Both the position numbers and the translations under genes were made by a program. 64,000 nt of DNA, from assembly GCF_003958645.1 (NCBI RefSeq), contig NZ_RXLO01000006.1, positions 310,001-374,000 of the forward strand, read 5' to 3'. Shown here piece after piece: positions 38,026 to 46,360 of the stretch (positions are counted from its first letter, which is position 1; every line of letters starts with the position of its first letter). The notes beneath the pieces were generated by a model. That model saw nothing but the letters and a program-made list of their open reading frames with translations, had not been told where the DNA came from and did not search any database. The stretch comes from Chitinophaga rhizosphaerae. Lineage in GTDB: Bacteria > Bacteroidota > Bacteroidia > Chitinophagales > Chitinophagaceae.

Positions 38026-38739
38026 ATGCATCCAACCGCAAACGCCCTCCTGCAGAGGGACTGGCCGCTCATTGCCCGGCAGCTCCAGGAAAACGGGTAC
38101 GTTATCATCCCGAAAGCGCTCACCAACACCGATAGCCAAACCCTCTCCTCCGCCTACCACGAATCTTCTTTTTACCGGAAAACCATCGTGATGGCCCGTT
38201 ACCGCTTCGGGCTGGGCGAATACAAGTACTTCCGGTACCCGCTTCCGCCGCTGCTGCAATCGCTGCGGGAAACGCTGTACGCGCAGATCGCGCCGGTGGC
38301 GAATAAGTGGATGGAACAGCTGGAAACGGGGATTTCGTACCCCGCCGATCATGCTGCTTTCCTTGAGCGCTGCCGCGCCAACGGCCAGGAGCTGCCGGCC
38401 GTGCTGATCCTTCAATACGGAACAGGAGGCTTTAATACCCTGCACCAGGATTTGTATGGCGATGTGTACTTCCCCATCCAGGCCGTCCTTTTCCTGGACG
38501 AAGCCGGGAAAGACTACACCGGCGGGGAATTCGTGCTCACGGAACAGGTGCCCCGCGCGCAATCGAAAGCCATCGTGCTGCAGCCCGGCAAAGGCGATAT
38601 CCTTTTATTCACCACGCAGTTCCGGCCGCTGAAAGGCAGTCGCGGGTTCTACCGGGCGCATATGAAACACGGCGTGAGTGCGCTCCGCTCGGGGCACCGG
38701 CATACGTTGGGGATTATCTTCCACGATGCATCGACGTGA
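38026..38739 (+). CDS. 2OG-Fe(II) oxygenase, alkylation-repair cluster
   Basis: The protein has 237 residues. Iron ligands are predicted as His140 and Asp142 in TLHQDLYGD and His215 in RAHMKHGVSAL; RSGHRHTLGIIFHDA near the C-terminus would supply the 2-oxoglutarate arginine. The fold is the cupin-like dioxygenase, in a group (RYRFGLGEYKYFRYPLPP) often found beside Ada genes but biochemically undefined. It is not a standard AlkB. The 27-bp spacing from ada indicates an operon. Likely substrate is damaged nucleic acid or a modified protein; this is inference from context. Confidence 0.82.
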   Translation: MHPTANALLQRDWPLIARQLQENGYVIIPKALTNTDSQTLSSAYHESSFYRKTIVMARYRFGLGEYKYFRYPLPPLLQSLRETLYAQIAPVANKWMEQLETGISYPADHAAFLERCRANGQELPAVLILQYGTGGFNTLHQDLYGDVYFPIQAVLFLDEAGKDYTGGEFVLTEQVPRAQSKAIVLQPGKGDILLFTTQFRPLKGSRGFYRAHMKHGVSALRSGHRHTLGIIFHDAST

Positions 38740-38749
38740 TGGAATATTA

Positions 38750-38862
38750 ACGGGGCTGTCTCAACAGTAATTTGACGGGCTTGAGAATCGCGTAAACGAA
38801 AAATCTCTCCATCATGGTACCCGAATAAAAACGGGTAAAAATTACTTTCGAGACAGTCCCGT
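38750..38862. mobile_element. MITE-like element or IS remnant
   Basis: A 113-bp element with ends ACGGGGCTGTCTC (38750-38762) and GAGACAGTCCCGT (38850-38862), matching as an inverted repeat at 12 of 13 positions. AGTAATTT (38766-38773) and AAATTACT (38839-38846) continue the symmetry. An inner hairpin TACCCG/CGGGTA lies at 38818-38837. No transposase is encoded. Ends of the GGGGCTGTCTC kind occur on Bacteroidota insertion sequences. No target duplication is evident. It could also act as a bidirectional terminator between the convergent 2OG oxygenase and alkA genes. Confidence 0.55.
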
Positions 38863-38942
38863 TTCTGGTTATGGGAAATGCCGCTGCCGATAACCGGTTA
38901 TGGGTTTGTAATGAAGCCATAACAGATATGCATATCCTCATA

Positions 38943-39845
38943 TCAGCTTTTTACCGCGAGGCTCCTCCACAAATAGGCCACCATATAGCTTTCCCAGCCT
39001 TTGAACTTGCGGTAGAGTTTTTCCATGGCGGCCAGATCGGATTTATCGGAAATGAGTTGATGGGATAACAGTGCGTTGAGCAATCCAGCATCGCCATGCG
39101 GAATGCAGGTAGCATCGCGCAGGCTTTTCATGAGCGCGTAGTTGGCAGACCAGATGCCGATGCCGCGCAGGTCTGTCAGCGCCTTGCGGCGCGCCTCCAG
39201 CCCCGGGAGCGCCAGCAGCGCCGCTTTGCTCACATGGCCTTCCGCGAATTGTTTGGCCACGCCGGTAATGTATTCCGCTTTCCGGCCGGTGAATTGCATG
39301 GCACGCAGTTCCGCAGGATCGGCCGCCGCCATCACGGAAGGCGCCGGGAACAGGTGATACGCCGTTCCCCCGAAATCGTAACTTTCTCCCCAACGCTCCA
39401 CCATCCTTCGTTTCAGCCGGTAGGCAAAGGGCAGGTTGATCTGCTGGCCGATGATGCTCCAGGCCAACGCCTCGAAAAGATCGGGAATACCGATCAGGCG
39501 AAGGCCTTTGAACGCTTCGGGCATATATGCCATCGCTGGTATACGGGCGAGCTTTTCGTAAAAGGGAAGGATGTCCTGCTGCGGCGCGAGCCATTCCTGG
39601 ATGTACGCCCGCAAGGCCGCTTCCGTGCCCGGGTGAACGTCGCCCTCCAGCAACTCGGCCGCAATACCTTCGGAATGTGCGCGAAGGTCCACCAGCACAG
39701 GGTTTCCCGGCAAAGGCACGAGCTTTCTGACGCGGGCGGGCAGGATGGTATGCATACATTCGTCGAACCCCCGGTCCAAAAACCAAAGGCATTCGTCGAA
39801 ACTGAAAGGGTCGGATGCGGGAATGATGAAAGTTCGGGCAGACAT
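38943..39845 (-). CDS. alkA: DNA-3-methyladenine glycosylase, AlkA type
   Basis: The protein has 300 residues from ATG 39845 (MSARTFIIPASDPFSFDECL); the longer frame to 39959 has no support. The helix-hairpin-helix glycosylase core includes LAWSIIGQQINLPFAYRLKR, LTDLRGIGIWSANYALMKSL and the catalytic Asp252 in PHGDAGLLNAL, aligned with Asp238 of E. coli AlkA. It removes alkylated bases by hydrolysing the glycosidic bond. Convergent with the ada-2OG operon, it completes a local alkylation-repair set. The -7 box TAACTTTG (39858-39851) lies 5 bp before the start, implying a very short leader. Confidence 0.9.
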   Translation of the reverse strand: MSARTFIIPASDPFSFDECLWFLDRGFDECMHTILPARVRKLVPLPGNPVLVDLRAHSEGIAAELLEGDVHPGTEAALRAYIQEWLAPQQDILPFYEKLARIPAMAYMPEAFKGLRLIGIPDLFEALAWSIIGQQINLPFAYRLKRRMVERWGESYDFGGTAYHLFPAPSVMAAADPAELRAMQFTGRKAEYITGVAKQFAEGHVSKAALLALPGLEARRKALTDLRGIGIWSANYALMKSLRDATCIPHGDAGLLNALLSHQLISDKSDLAAMEKLYRKFKGWESYMVAYLWRSLAVKS

Positions 39846-39850
39846 GGCCG

Positions 39851-39858
39851 CAAAGTTA
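39851..39858 (-). promoter_or_regulatory. -7 box TAACTTTG of alkA
   Basis: Exact TAnnTTTG on the minus strand 5 bp upstream of ATG 39845; it supports that start over longer frames. Confidence 0.45.
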
Positions 39859-39873
39859 ACGCAGCCAGTTGGT

Positions 39874-40545
39874 TCAGCCACCCGAAACTTGCGGAAATCG
39901 CTCCACCGCACCATTATCGCCCATGAGCACCAGCGCGGCCATCCCCGCGAAAATCCCATGTTCCACCACGCCCGTAACGGATTTCAACCGCGCGCCCAAT
40001 GCAGCAGGGTCGGCTATCAGACCAAAATCCGCATCTATCACGACATTCCCCTCATCCGTCAACACCCCGTGGCGGACGCTGCTGCTGGCGCCCATCGCAG
40101 CCAGCCGGTCCTGCACATAGCGCACGGCGAATGGGACCGTTTCTACCGGCACGCGGAATTTGCCCAGTTGCCCCACCCGTTTCGAAGCATCCGTCATGAT
40201 CACCAACTGCCGCGACCGCACCGCCACGATTTTCTCGTGCAGCAACGCCGCACCGCCGCCCTTGATGAGATCGAGGGACGGCGTGAACTCGTCGGCCCCG
40301 TCGAGCGTGATATCGATATACGGCACATCATTGATATCCACCAGCGGAATACCGAGCGACCGCGCCAGTTCGGCGGTTTGCCGGGATGTGGGAACCCCTT
40401 TGATGTCCAATCGCTGCTCCGCAATGGCATGCAGGGCATATGCGGCGGTGGACCCTGTCCCCAAACCGACCGTCATACCGCTTCGGAGCATCGAAACCGC
40501 CGTTTCAGCGGCGAGTTTCTTATCGTTATCCTGTTGAGAAGTCAT
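39874..40545 (-). CDS. rpiA: Ribose-5-phosphate isomerase A
   Basis: The protein has 223 residues. RpiA signatures are complete: GMTVGLGTGSTAAYAL (phosphate loop), YIDITLDGADEFTPSLDLIKGGGAALLHEKI with the catalytic Asp/Glu/Lys residues, and GVVEHGIFAGMAALVLMG near the C-terminus. It interconverts ribose-5-phosphate and ribulose-5-phosphate in the pentose phosphate pathway, in the cytoplasm. The length is usual. It lies 28 bp upstream of alkA on the same strand but alkA has its own -7 box, so linkage is probably only positional. Confidence 0.96.
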   Translation of the reverse strand: MTSQQDNDKKLAAETAVSMLRSGMTVGLGTGSTAAYALHAIAEQRLDIKGVPTSRQTAELARSLGIPLVDINDVPYIDITLDGADEFTPSLDLIKGGGAALLHEKIVAVRSRQLVIMTDASKRVGQLGKFRVPVETVPFAVRYVQDRLAAMGASSSVRHGVLTDEGNVVIDADFGLIADPAALGARLKSVTGVVEHGIFAGMAALVLMGDNGAVERFPQVSGG

Positions 40546-40614
40546 CCCGGAATTTACGTCATTTCCAGGTATGCGGGATTTCGTAGATTACTGTAATTTG
40601 ATCAACCACCTTAC

Positions 40615-41421
40615 ATGCAACATTCCTATCTGACTGCTTTTGTATTTGCTTTTCTGTCGATAAGAGCCGCTGCGCAGGACGTATCTTCCGTTATCCGGGC
40701 AGAACGGAGCTTTGCCGCGCACGCCGTGCAACATGGTGTGCGGTCGGCCTTCCTGGCGTATACCGACAGTACCGCCGTTGCCATGGACAACGGCCAGTAC
40801 GAGAACGCCCTGGCGCAATGGCGCCAGCGGCCGGAAAGCGACATCCAGCTGATTTGGGGCCCGCAATATGCCGGCGCCTCGGGCGACGGCGCTTCCGGTT
40901 TCACGACCGGGCCGTATTACATGAAACACCCCGGGACGGACACGCTCCTTCTCGCCGGGCAATACACTACCTTCTGGGTGCGCGGCCTTTCCGGCGACTG
41001 GAAATACCTCATCGATTTCGGTATCCGGTTTCCCAAGCGGTTATATGCCGATCCGCCCCCCAACCCCATTACCGTTTCCCTCACGCCCGATCCCCAGGCT
41101 ACGCCAAACAAGGCAGAAGAGACGTTTCTCCAAAATTACCGCACGGCAGGCAAGGCAGCCTACGAGGGAGTGCTGGACGAACATTCCTGGTTGAACCTGG
41201 AACGCCACGTACCTGTATCAAAAGCGGACAGGTTCCTTGAACTTATCGGGCGGATGCCGGTAGCCCCCGAGTTCCGTCCTGTGGGATCGTTTCTTTCCGC
41301 CGCCAAAGACCTCGCTTATGTCTATGGCGACGTGTTGTACGTGGGCCGGAAGGCGCATTACCTCCGAATCTGGGGGCATTCGCCGGCGGGATGGAAAGTC
41401 CTCGTGCAGGTGATGCATTAA
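40615..41421 (+). CDS. Secreted protein with two NTF2-like halves
   Basis: The protein has 268 residues. A signal peptide (1-20, ending RAAA-QD) precedes two similar alpha+beta halves. The first (about 22-140) has VIRAERSFAAHAVQHGVRSAFLAY and DGASGFTTGPYYMKHPGTDT; the second (about 165-265) ends LRIWGHSPAGWKVLVQVMH, the typical last strand of DUF4440/SnoaL-type NTF2 folds. The reaction, if any, is unknown. It probably acts in the periplasm. The neighbour at 41435 is another NTF2-like protein, convergent and 13 bp away. Confidence 0.65.
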   Translation: MQHSYLTAFVFAFLSIRAAAQDVSSVIRAERSFAAHAVQHGVRSAFLAYTDSTAVAMDNGQYENALAQWRQRPESDIQLIWGPQYAGASGDGASGFTTGPYYMKHPGTDTLLLAGQYTTFWVRGLSGDWKYLIDFGIRFPKRLYADPPPNPITVSLTPDPQATPNKAEETFLQNYRTAGKAAYEGVLDEHSWLNLERHVPVSKADRFLELIGRMPVAPEFRPVGSFLSAAKDLAYVYGDVLYVGRKAHYLRIWGHSPAGWKVLVQVMH

Positions 41422-41434
41422 AAGCCCGTGCAGG

Positions 41435-41794
41435 CTACATGAAGAACTGTTCGGAAACGATCTTCCCGTCTTTCACATGGTACACGCACAGCTCTTCGAA
41501 ATTTGCGCGGGGCCTGCCTTTCATGGTCACGTCCATCCCCATGACCATGGCAATAACGTTGCCGGTGGTAACGGTATCGCGGACGGTGAGCGCATGCATG
41601 TTGTCTACCATGGATCCGAATTTCTCCCCTTTCCGGAGGATATTGGTTTTGCCACGCGTTTCCTTCTGGAAATCAGGCGTTTCGTAGGGCTCGATGCTCA
41701 CGGCGGCGTCGGCATAAAGTTCGTCCACGGCCGTGTGGAAATCTCCCGCGCGACAGAGCGTTTCGAGGCGGGAGGCGATTTGGGCGGTAGTCAT
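41435..41794 (-). CDS. SnoaL-like (NTF2-fold) protein
   Basis: The protein has 119 residues: IASRLETLCRAGDFHTAVDELYA, VSIEPYETPDFQKETRGKTNI, VTTGNVIAMVMGMDVTMKGR, and the C-terminal FEELCVYHVKDGKIVSEQFFM, characteristic of the SnoaL/NTF2-like fold. Members are small-molecule isomerases, cyclases or binding proteins; function cannot be assigned. There is no signal peptide, so it is cytoplasmic. Normal length for the family. The 41795-42015 gap to the next gene shows nothing recognisable. Confidence 0.8.
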   Translation of the reverse strand: MTTAQIASRLETLCRAGDFHTAVDELYADAAVSIEPYETPDFQKETRGKTNILRKGEKFGSMVDNMHALTVRDTVTTGNVIAMVMGMDVTMKGRPRANFEELCVYHVKDGKIVSEQFFM

Positions 41795-42015
41795 ATAGAA
41801 TAGTTTTATGAAAGATCAACAAACGTTAGGCCGGTTTCGTTTAAGCCGTTATTTCAGCGGTACGATCCGGCATTTCAGGGAAAAGATGCAACACTTCAAC
41901 CGGCAAAAATCCGCCAAACGCAATACAGCATTAGGTTTTAACAATAAGACCGGATGGTCTCCCGGCCGGGGATCTCTCCTGAAATTGCCGTAACTTCCCG
42001 CCAACTTGGACGGTT

Positions 42016-43104
42016 ATGAGCAAGTCATTTATGGGAAAAATAGCAGCTGCACTGAAAAAGAGCGCATACAGCAATATCACCTGGGGCGAAGTGGCGGGTT
42101 ATTGCCTGTTGTTCGTGGTGCAGGATTTCGTCCTCTATATTCCGGAAGTATTGCTGGGCCGGGTAGACGCGGCTTACCTGCGGATGATCTGCTGGGATTC
42201 GGTGATCTTGCTGACGGTGAGCGTGCCTTGCTGGTTCCTGGTTTTCCGGAAGTTCCGCGACCGTCCGCTCCGCTTCCGGTTCCGCCTGCATTTGATGCTC
42301 ATCCCTCTTTTCTGGGGCGCCTGGCTGGGAGGGACGCAGCTCTATAATATTATTGTGGGCCAGCCGACCATGCAGGGGATCAACATCCTGCGGTCGGTTT
42401 TCCCCGTAATCGTATATTATCTGCAGTGTTTCAGCCTGCTGCATGTATATCATTTTTTCCTGGAGCGGGAAGCGCAGCTGAAAAAGGAAAAGGAATTGGC
42501 GGACGCGGCGTTCCGCAGCGAAATCAACGCACTCAAGGCGCAGATCCAGCCGCATTTCCTTTTCAACACGCTTAATTCCATCAGCGCCAGCGTGCCCATC
42601 GAGCAGGAACCGACCCGCGAACTGATCGCCCGGCTGGCGGATACATTCCGCTATTCGCTATATTGTACGGAACATGAATGGGTACCGTTGCAGGAGGAGA
42701 TCCGCTACATCCGCACCATGCTGGAACTGGAGCACAGCCGTTTCCGGGAAAGACTGGAATTCAGTATCAGTCCGCTGAACGGCGCCGAAAACATCATGAT
42801 CCCTTCCATGCTGCTGCAACCGGTCGTGGAAAACGCCATCCGGCACGGGATCGCGCCGAGCATCCATGGCGGGAAGATCCATATCGACATCGCCCGGGAA
42901 TCCGACAAATTGCGGATCGAGATCAGCGACACCGGCGTAGGGTACAGCGGAGAACTGGCGGAAATCGGGAGAAGCACGGGCGTGGGCCTGCGCAACATCC
43001 GGCAAAGACTGGAGCTCCTGTTTTCGGAAAGCCTGCTCATCCATCGCAACCAGCCGTCTGGCCTTCGTTTCATATTTTACACACATACCAATCGACCTTC
43101 ATGA
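42016..43104 (+). CDS. LytS/YehU-type sensor histidine kinase
   Basis: The protein has 362 residues. Four membrane helices (about 25-150) are followed by the His_kinase domain with phospho-acceptor His180 in QIQPHFLFNTLNSI and an HATPase_c region with LLQPVVENAIRHGI, ISDTGVGYSG and GVGLRNIRQRL. This is the kinase class that pairs with LytTR regulators. The regulator gene overlaps its stop as ATGA, so translation is coupled. No extracellular sensor domain is present; the signal is probably sensed in the membrane. Confidence 0.93.
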   Translation: MSKSFMGKIAAALKKSAYSNITWGEVAGYCLLFVVQDFVLYIPEVLLGRVDAAYLRMICWDSVILLTVSVPCWFLVFRKFRDRPLRFRFRLHLMLIPLFWGAWLGGTQLYNIIVGQPTMQGINILRSVFPVIVYYLQCFSLLHVYHFFLEREAQLKKEKELADAAFRSEINALKAQIQPHFLFNTLNSISASVPIEQEPTRELIARLADTFRYSLYCTEHEWVPLQEEIRYIRTMLELEHSRFRERLEFSISPLNGAENIMIPSMLLQPVVENAIRHGIAPSIHGGKIHIDIARESDKLRIEISDTGVGYSGELAEIGRSTGVGLRNIRQRLELLFSESLLIHRNQPSGLRFIFYTHTNRPS

Positions 43105-43826
43105 GCCGAAAAACCGCCCTGATCATAGACGACGAAGAAGCATCCCGTTTCCTCATCCGCCAGTACCTCGCGGATTTCCCGGACATCACCGTGGCAGGTG
43201 AATGCCGCAATGGGCTGGAGGCCGTGCGCGACATCAACGCCCTTCAGCCCGACCTCATTTTCCTCGACATCCAGATGCCGGCTATGAACGGCTTCCGGGT
43301 GCTGGAAGAAATCACCCATATCCCGCTCATCATTTTCACCACGGCCTACGACCAGTTCGCGTTGCAGGCCTTCGAGATGAATGCGCTCGACTATCTCCTC
43401 AAACCCTACACCCGTGAGCGTTTCAGCAAAGCGATGGAACGCATCCACCGGGGCGGTCATGCCCAGAACCTGCACTTCCTCGCAGAAGCGCAAACGGTCA
43501 ATTTCCCCAGGCGCATCCTCGTCGAAAAAGGCAACCGGCTCAAAAGCATCGCCGTCGACGAGATCATCTATCTCAAAGCGGAAAAAGACTACACGCAAAT
43601 CCACACCCACGACCAATCTTACCTCAGTTCACAGGGCATCGGCATCATCGAAAAGCGCCTCGATCCCGAAAAGTTCATCCGCATCCACCGCTCCCATATC
43701 GTCAACATCCTCCACATCCGCGAAGTGTACCGCGATATCAGCAAGATGTTCCTCGTCATGGAAAACGGGACGGAGCTTAGCATCGGCCGCAATTACGTGG
43801 ATAACCTGAAAAAGCTGATTTACTAG
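43101..43826 (+). CDS. LytTR-family response regulator
   Basis: The protein has 241 residues from ATG 43101, overlapping the kinase stop by 4 bp. The receiver (1-120) has D10/D11, phospho-acceptor D56 in LIFLDIQMP, T80/T81 and K101 in YLLKPY. The LytTR DNA-binding domain (about 140-238) carries LVEKGNRLKSIAVDEIIYLKAEKDY, FIRIHRSHIVN and GRNYVDNLKKLI. Only 6 bp after its stop begins a set of three GTTCGTCG repeats that match the core recognised by the LytTR regulator AlgR, so it probably controls the next transcription unit. Confidence 0.94.
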   Translation: MSRKTALIIDDEEASRFLIRQYLADFPDITVAGECRNGLEAVRDINALQPDLIFLDIQMPAMNGFRVLEEITHIPLIIFTTAYDQFALQAFEMNALDYLLKPYTRERFSKAMERIHRGGHAQNLHFLAEAQTVNFPRRILVEKGNRLKSIAVDEIIYLKAEKDYTQIHTHDQSYLSSQGIGIIEKRLDPEKFIRIHRSHIVNILHIREVYRDISKMFLVMENGTELSIGRNYVDNLKKLIY

Positions 43827-43832
43827 GGAAAG

Positions 43833-43880
43833 GTTCGTCGGGAGATTACGCTGTTCGTCGCCCTGCCGCGCAGTTCGTCG
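43833..43880 (+). promoter_or_regulatory. Triple LytTR-type binding site
   Basis: GTTCGTCG occurs at 43833-43840, 43853-43860 and 43873-43880, exactly 20 bp apart, with unrelated bases between. The Pseudomonas LytTR regulator AlgR binds CCGTTCGTC, which contains this core. The array ends 30 bp before a -7-like box. Confidence 0.65.
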
Positions 43881-43910
43881 ACTTGCGCGGGAAGCTGCGC
43901 CGGGCGGTTC

Positions 43911-43918
43911 TATCTTTC
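43911..43918 (+). promoter_or_regulatory. -7 box TATCTTTC downstream of the LytTR sites
   Basis: One mismatch to TAnnTTTG; 15 bp before the ATG of the 32-codon ORF. Confidence 0.4.
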
Positions 43919-43933
43919 GGCAAAATCAATCCC

Positions 43934-44032
43934 ATGCACAGTTTCAGGTACTGGCTCCGGCAGTTATATGCGTTCCTCGGCAGGGAGCCCCGCAGCAGGG
44001 TGCAGCCCTGGCGGAACAGGATCAGGATTTAG
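43934..44032 (+). CDS. Small ORF (32 aa) behind the LytTR sites
   Basis: MHSFRYWLRQLYAFLGREP then RSRVQPWRNRIRI, strongly basic, with an aromatic N-terminal half that could form an amphipathic helix. No family is recognised. Support comes from its position: three LytTR-like sites and a -7 box stand just upstream, and its stop ends 5 bp before the convergent TPR gene. There is no strong ribosome site, which is normal here. It may be the target of the LytS/LytTR system, or merely a leader or chance frame. Confidence 0.35.
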   Translation: MHSFRYWLRQLYAFLGREPRSRVQPWRNRIRI

Positions 44033-44037
44033 GAAAC

Positions 44038-44892
44038 TCATTTTTGCTGGCCGCAATACGCCCGGAGGCTTTCGTCGGCATAATCGCCACCGAGGTCGCG
44101 GGCCTTGGTCCAATCGCGGCAGGCGCCGGCCTGGTCGCCCAGGCGTTGTTTGGTGTTGCCACGGTTGAAGTACACGGCAGGATTGAGGGCATCCAGGAGG
44201 ATGGCCTGGTCGTAATCCGCCAGCGCGCCGGCATAATCGCCCGCTTCGTCTTTGTTGACGGCCCGGTTGATCCAGGCTTCCTTGAATCCGGGAGAGAGCC
44301 GCAGGGCTTCATCATAATCTTCCCGGGCTTTGGCGTTGAGGAGCAGTTCGTCTTTGGCGATGGCGCGGGAATACCAGGCGTTGGGGTTTTCCGGGAAGAT
44401 GCGGATGGCGGAAGTGAACTGGATGGCGCAGTCGCTGAAGTTGCGGTTGGCGTAGGAAGCCAGCCCCCGGTCGAAGATTTCCGCCAGTTTTTCGGGCGCT
44501 TCGTCGGGATATTGCAGCTCCGCGGGCGCGGGGGCCGTGGAGTAGCCATCCATCCGGCAATCGTGCTCAAACCCCTTGAGGCACATATCCATCACGAAAT
44601 ACAGGAGATTTTCCTCGCTCACGGGGATGGGAACGGTGAGGCACCCCATTTCGATGATCCCGCCGCCCGACTGCCGCGTGCCCGCCACTTTCATTTTATA
44701 AACGTCTTGCAGGAAATATCCCAGCTTTTCCAGCTTCTGGCGGTCGTCCGACACGAAATAAATCTCAAATTCCGCCAGGGCAAATTCCTTCCAGCCATTT
44801 TCGAGCATACGCCGGTAAACGTCTGCCGCCAGTACGATTTCCTGGGGCATTCGCTGAAAAAAATGATCGCGGGAATAGAACCTGGCAGCCAT
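44038..44892 (-). CDS. RraB-like N-terminal domain fused to TPR repeats
   Basis: The protein has 284 residues. The first part (about 15-110: AADVYRRMLENGWKEFALAEFEIYFVSDDRQKLEKLGYFLQDV) resembles the RraB ferredoxin-like domain, known as a ribonuclease E inhibitor in Enterobacteria. The second part (about 140-280) has four TPR-like repeats (GLASYANRNFSDCAIQFTSAI, AWYSRAIAKDELLLNAKARED, AWINRAVNKDEAGDYAGAL, VYFNRGNTKQRLGDQAGACR). There is no signal peptide. The assignment of the N-terminal part is tentative. It may be a protein-binding adaptor. It converges on the small ORF at 43934. Confidence 0.6.
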   Translation of the reverse strand: MAARFYSRDHFFQRMPQEIVLAADVYRRMLENGWKEFALAEFEIYFVSDDRQKLEKLGYFLQDVYKMKVAGTRQSGGGIIEMGCLTVPIPVSEENLLYFVMDMCLKGFEHDCRMDGYSTAPAPAELQYPDEAPEKLAEIFDRGLASYANRNFSDCAIQFTSAIRIFPENPNAWYSRAIAKDELLLNAKAREDYDEALRLSPGFKEAWINRAVNKDEAGDYAGALADYDQAILLDALNPAVYFNRGNTKQRLGDQAGACRDWTKARDLGGDYADESLRAYCGQQK

Positions 44893-44977
44893 ATATTAGG
44901 ATTTTGAACGGCAAAAATACGTTTTTCAACCGTAAAGCGATGGTGTTCAGGGGGCTACCACGATGCCGAAGGTTTTC

Positions 44978-44985
44978 TATCTTTG
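44978..44985 (+). promoter_or_regulatory. -7 box TATCTTTG of the 44990 kinase
   Basis: Exact TAnnTTTG, 4 bp before ATG 44990. It lies downstream of the earlier in-frame ATG at 44963, which is therefore unlikely to be used. Confidence 0.5.
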
Positions 44986-44989
44986 CACC

Positions 44990-46297
44990 ATGCCATTTTC
45001 CGAATTATCGGCCAGATCATTCCTATTCCGACTGCTCAACATAGGCATCACACCGGATATGCCCTTCATTGAGGCCCGCCGCACGCGGCTCCTCAACCTG
45101 TTGACCGTACCCTGGATCCCCGGACTGGTATTTTTCGCGATCACCAACTGTATCCAGGAGCGGTACCTCCTGTCGTTCTTCAATTGCCTCAACGTGGCAT
45201 GCAGCGTTGGCACCGTTATCCTCACCTGGAAACAGCGGTACCTCAGCGCCAGGCTCTTCATCATTATTTCCAGCATCATCATTTACACCGTTACCGCCCT
45301 TATCTACCGGAACGGGGTGGAATATTTCCTCCTGAACATTTTGATCGTGACCGTACTGGTATACGACAATAAGTGGCTCATCATGTCGCTCTCCTTCGTG
45401 ATGATCGCCTCCTTTCTCGCGATACGCTTTTCCTGGGTCAACTTCATCCCCGAAAGGCCCGTCCCGCACGACCGGATCATCTTCAACGTGGCGTGGGGAC
45501 TATCTTTCATCATCATGGCCCTCTCCTATTTCAAGCGGGTGCACGACGATTACGAAGAAGAGAAGGAAGTGCAGCGCCAGGCGCTGGTGGCGCTGAACCG
45601 CGACAAGGAAAAACTGTTCAGCATCATCGCGCACGACATCCGCGGGCCGCTCGCCACGCTGGAAATGTTGCTGGACATGTTCCGCAAGGGCGAATACCCC
45701 GAAGAAGACATGAAAGACGCGGCCGACGAACTGTATAAAAAAGTGAACCGCCTGGCCGGCACGATGGATAATATGCTGCGCTGGAGCATGGGCCAGATGA
45801 AAGGCATCCGGGTGAAACCGGTCCACGCGTCCCTGGCCAACCTCACCGAAGAGATCGTGGCGCTGTTCGAAAACGCCATCCGGGAAAAGGAAATCCATCT
45901 CCAGGTGGATGTACCGGCCGATTGCTGGGTGTATGCCGACCGGGACCAGGTGTCCGTCATCCTCCGCAACCTCATTTCCAATGCCGTGAAATTCAGCTAC
46001 CCCGGCGGGGAAATCCGCCTATCGGCCATGAATGTCGAAGGCCAGGTTACTTTTCGCGTGCACGACCAGGGCACCGGCATCGCCTCCGAAAAAATTCCGC
46101 AACTCTTCACTTTCAAATCCGCGCCCGGCTACGGCACCAAAGGCGAACGGGGCAGCGGGCTGGGTTTGCTGCTTTGCCAGGAATTCACCGCCCAGAACAA
46201 AGGCCAGCTGAATGTACAGAGCATTCCCGGCCAGGGAACGCAGTTCTCGCTCGTGCTCCCCGCCGGTAAACCGCAGCCGGTAAAAATTGATTCATAA
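44990..46297 (+). CDS. Sensor histidine kinase with multi-helix membrane sensor
   Basis: The protein has 435 residues from ATG 44990; ATG 45059 (MPFIEARRTRLLNLL) is an alternative, since the -7 box is so close. Six hydrophobic segments fill about 40-200 without a periplasmic domain. HisKA follows with His215 in SIIAHDIRGPLATLEML and an HATPase_c region with VILRNLISNAVKFSYPGG, VHDQGTGIASEKIP and GERGSGLGLLLCQEF. There is no receiver and no adjacent regulator, so it is an orphan kinase; an internal or membrane signal is likely. It stands next to two carbohydrate-related genes. Confidence 0.9.
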   Translation: MPFSELSARSFLFRLLNIGITPDMPFIEARRTRLLNLLTVPWIPGLVFFAITNCIQERYLLSFFNCLNVACSVGTVILTWKQRYLSARLFIIISSIIIYTVTALIYRNGVEYFLLNILIVTVLVYDNKWLIMSLSFVMIASFLAIRFSWVNFIPERPVPHDRIIFNVAWGLSFIIMALSYFKRVHDDYEEEKEVQRQALVALNRDKEKLFSIIAHDIRGPLATLEMLLDMFRKGEYPEEDMKDAADELYKKVNRLAGTMDNMLRWSMGQMKGIRVKPVHASLANLTEEIVALFENAIREKEIHLQVDVPADCWVYADRDQVSVILRNLISNAVKFSYPGGEIRLSAMNVEGQVTFRVHDQGTGIASEKIPQLFTFKSAPGYGTKGERGSGLGLLLCQEFTAQNKGQLNVQSIPGQGTQFSLVLPAGKPQPVKIDS

Positions 46298-46360
46298 TAT
46301 TTTATTCTAATATTTTATGTAATTTGCCGGGAAGAAAAAACCCGAGATCGAACCGTACCT

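Noticed and set aside
41808-41993. 61-codon frame between the SnoaL-like and LytS genes
   Set aside because: No promoter box, no recognisable protein character, and basic low-information composition.
43833-43880. The GTTCGTCG repeats as a start of a CRISPR array
   Set aside because: Repeats are only 8 bp with 12-bp spacers and no cas genes; the LytTR site explanation fits.
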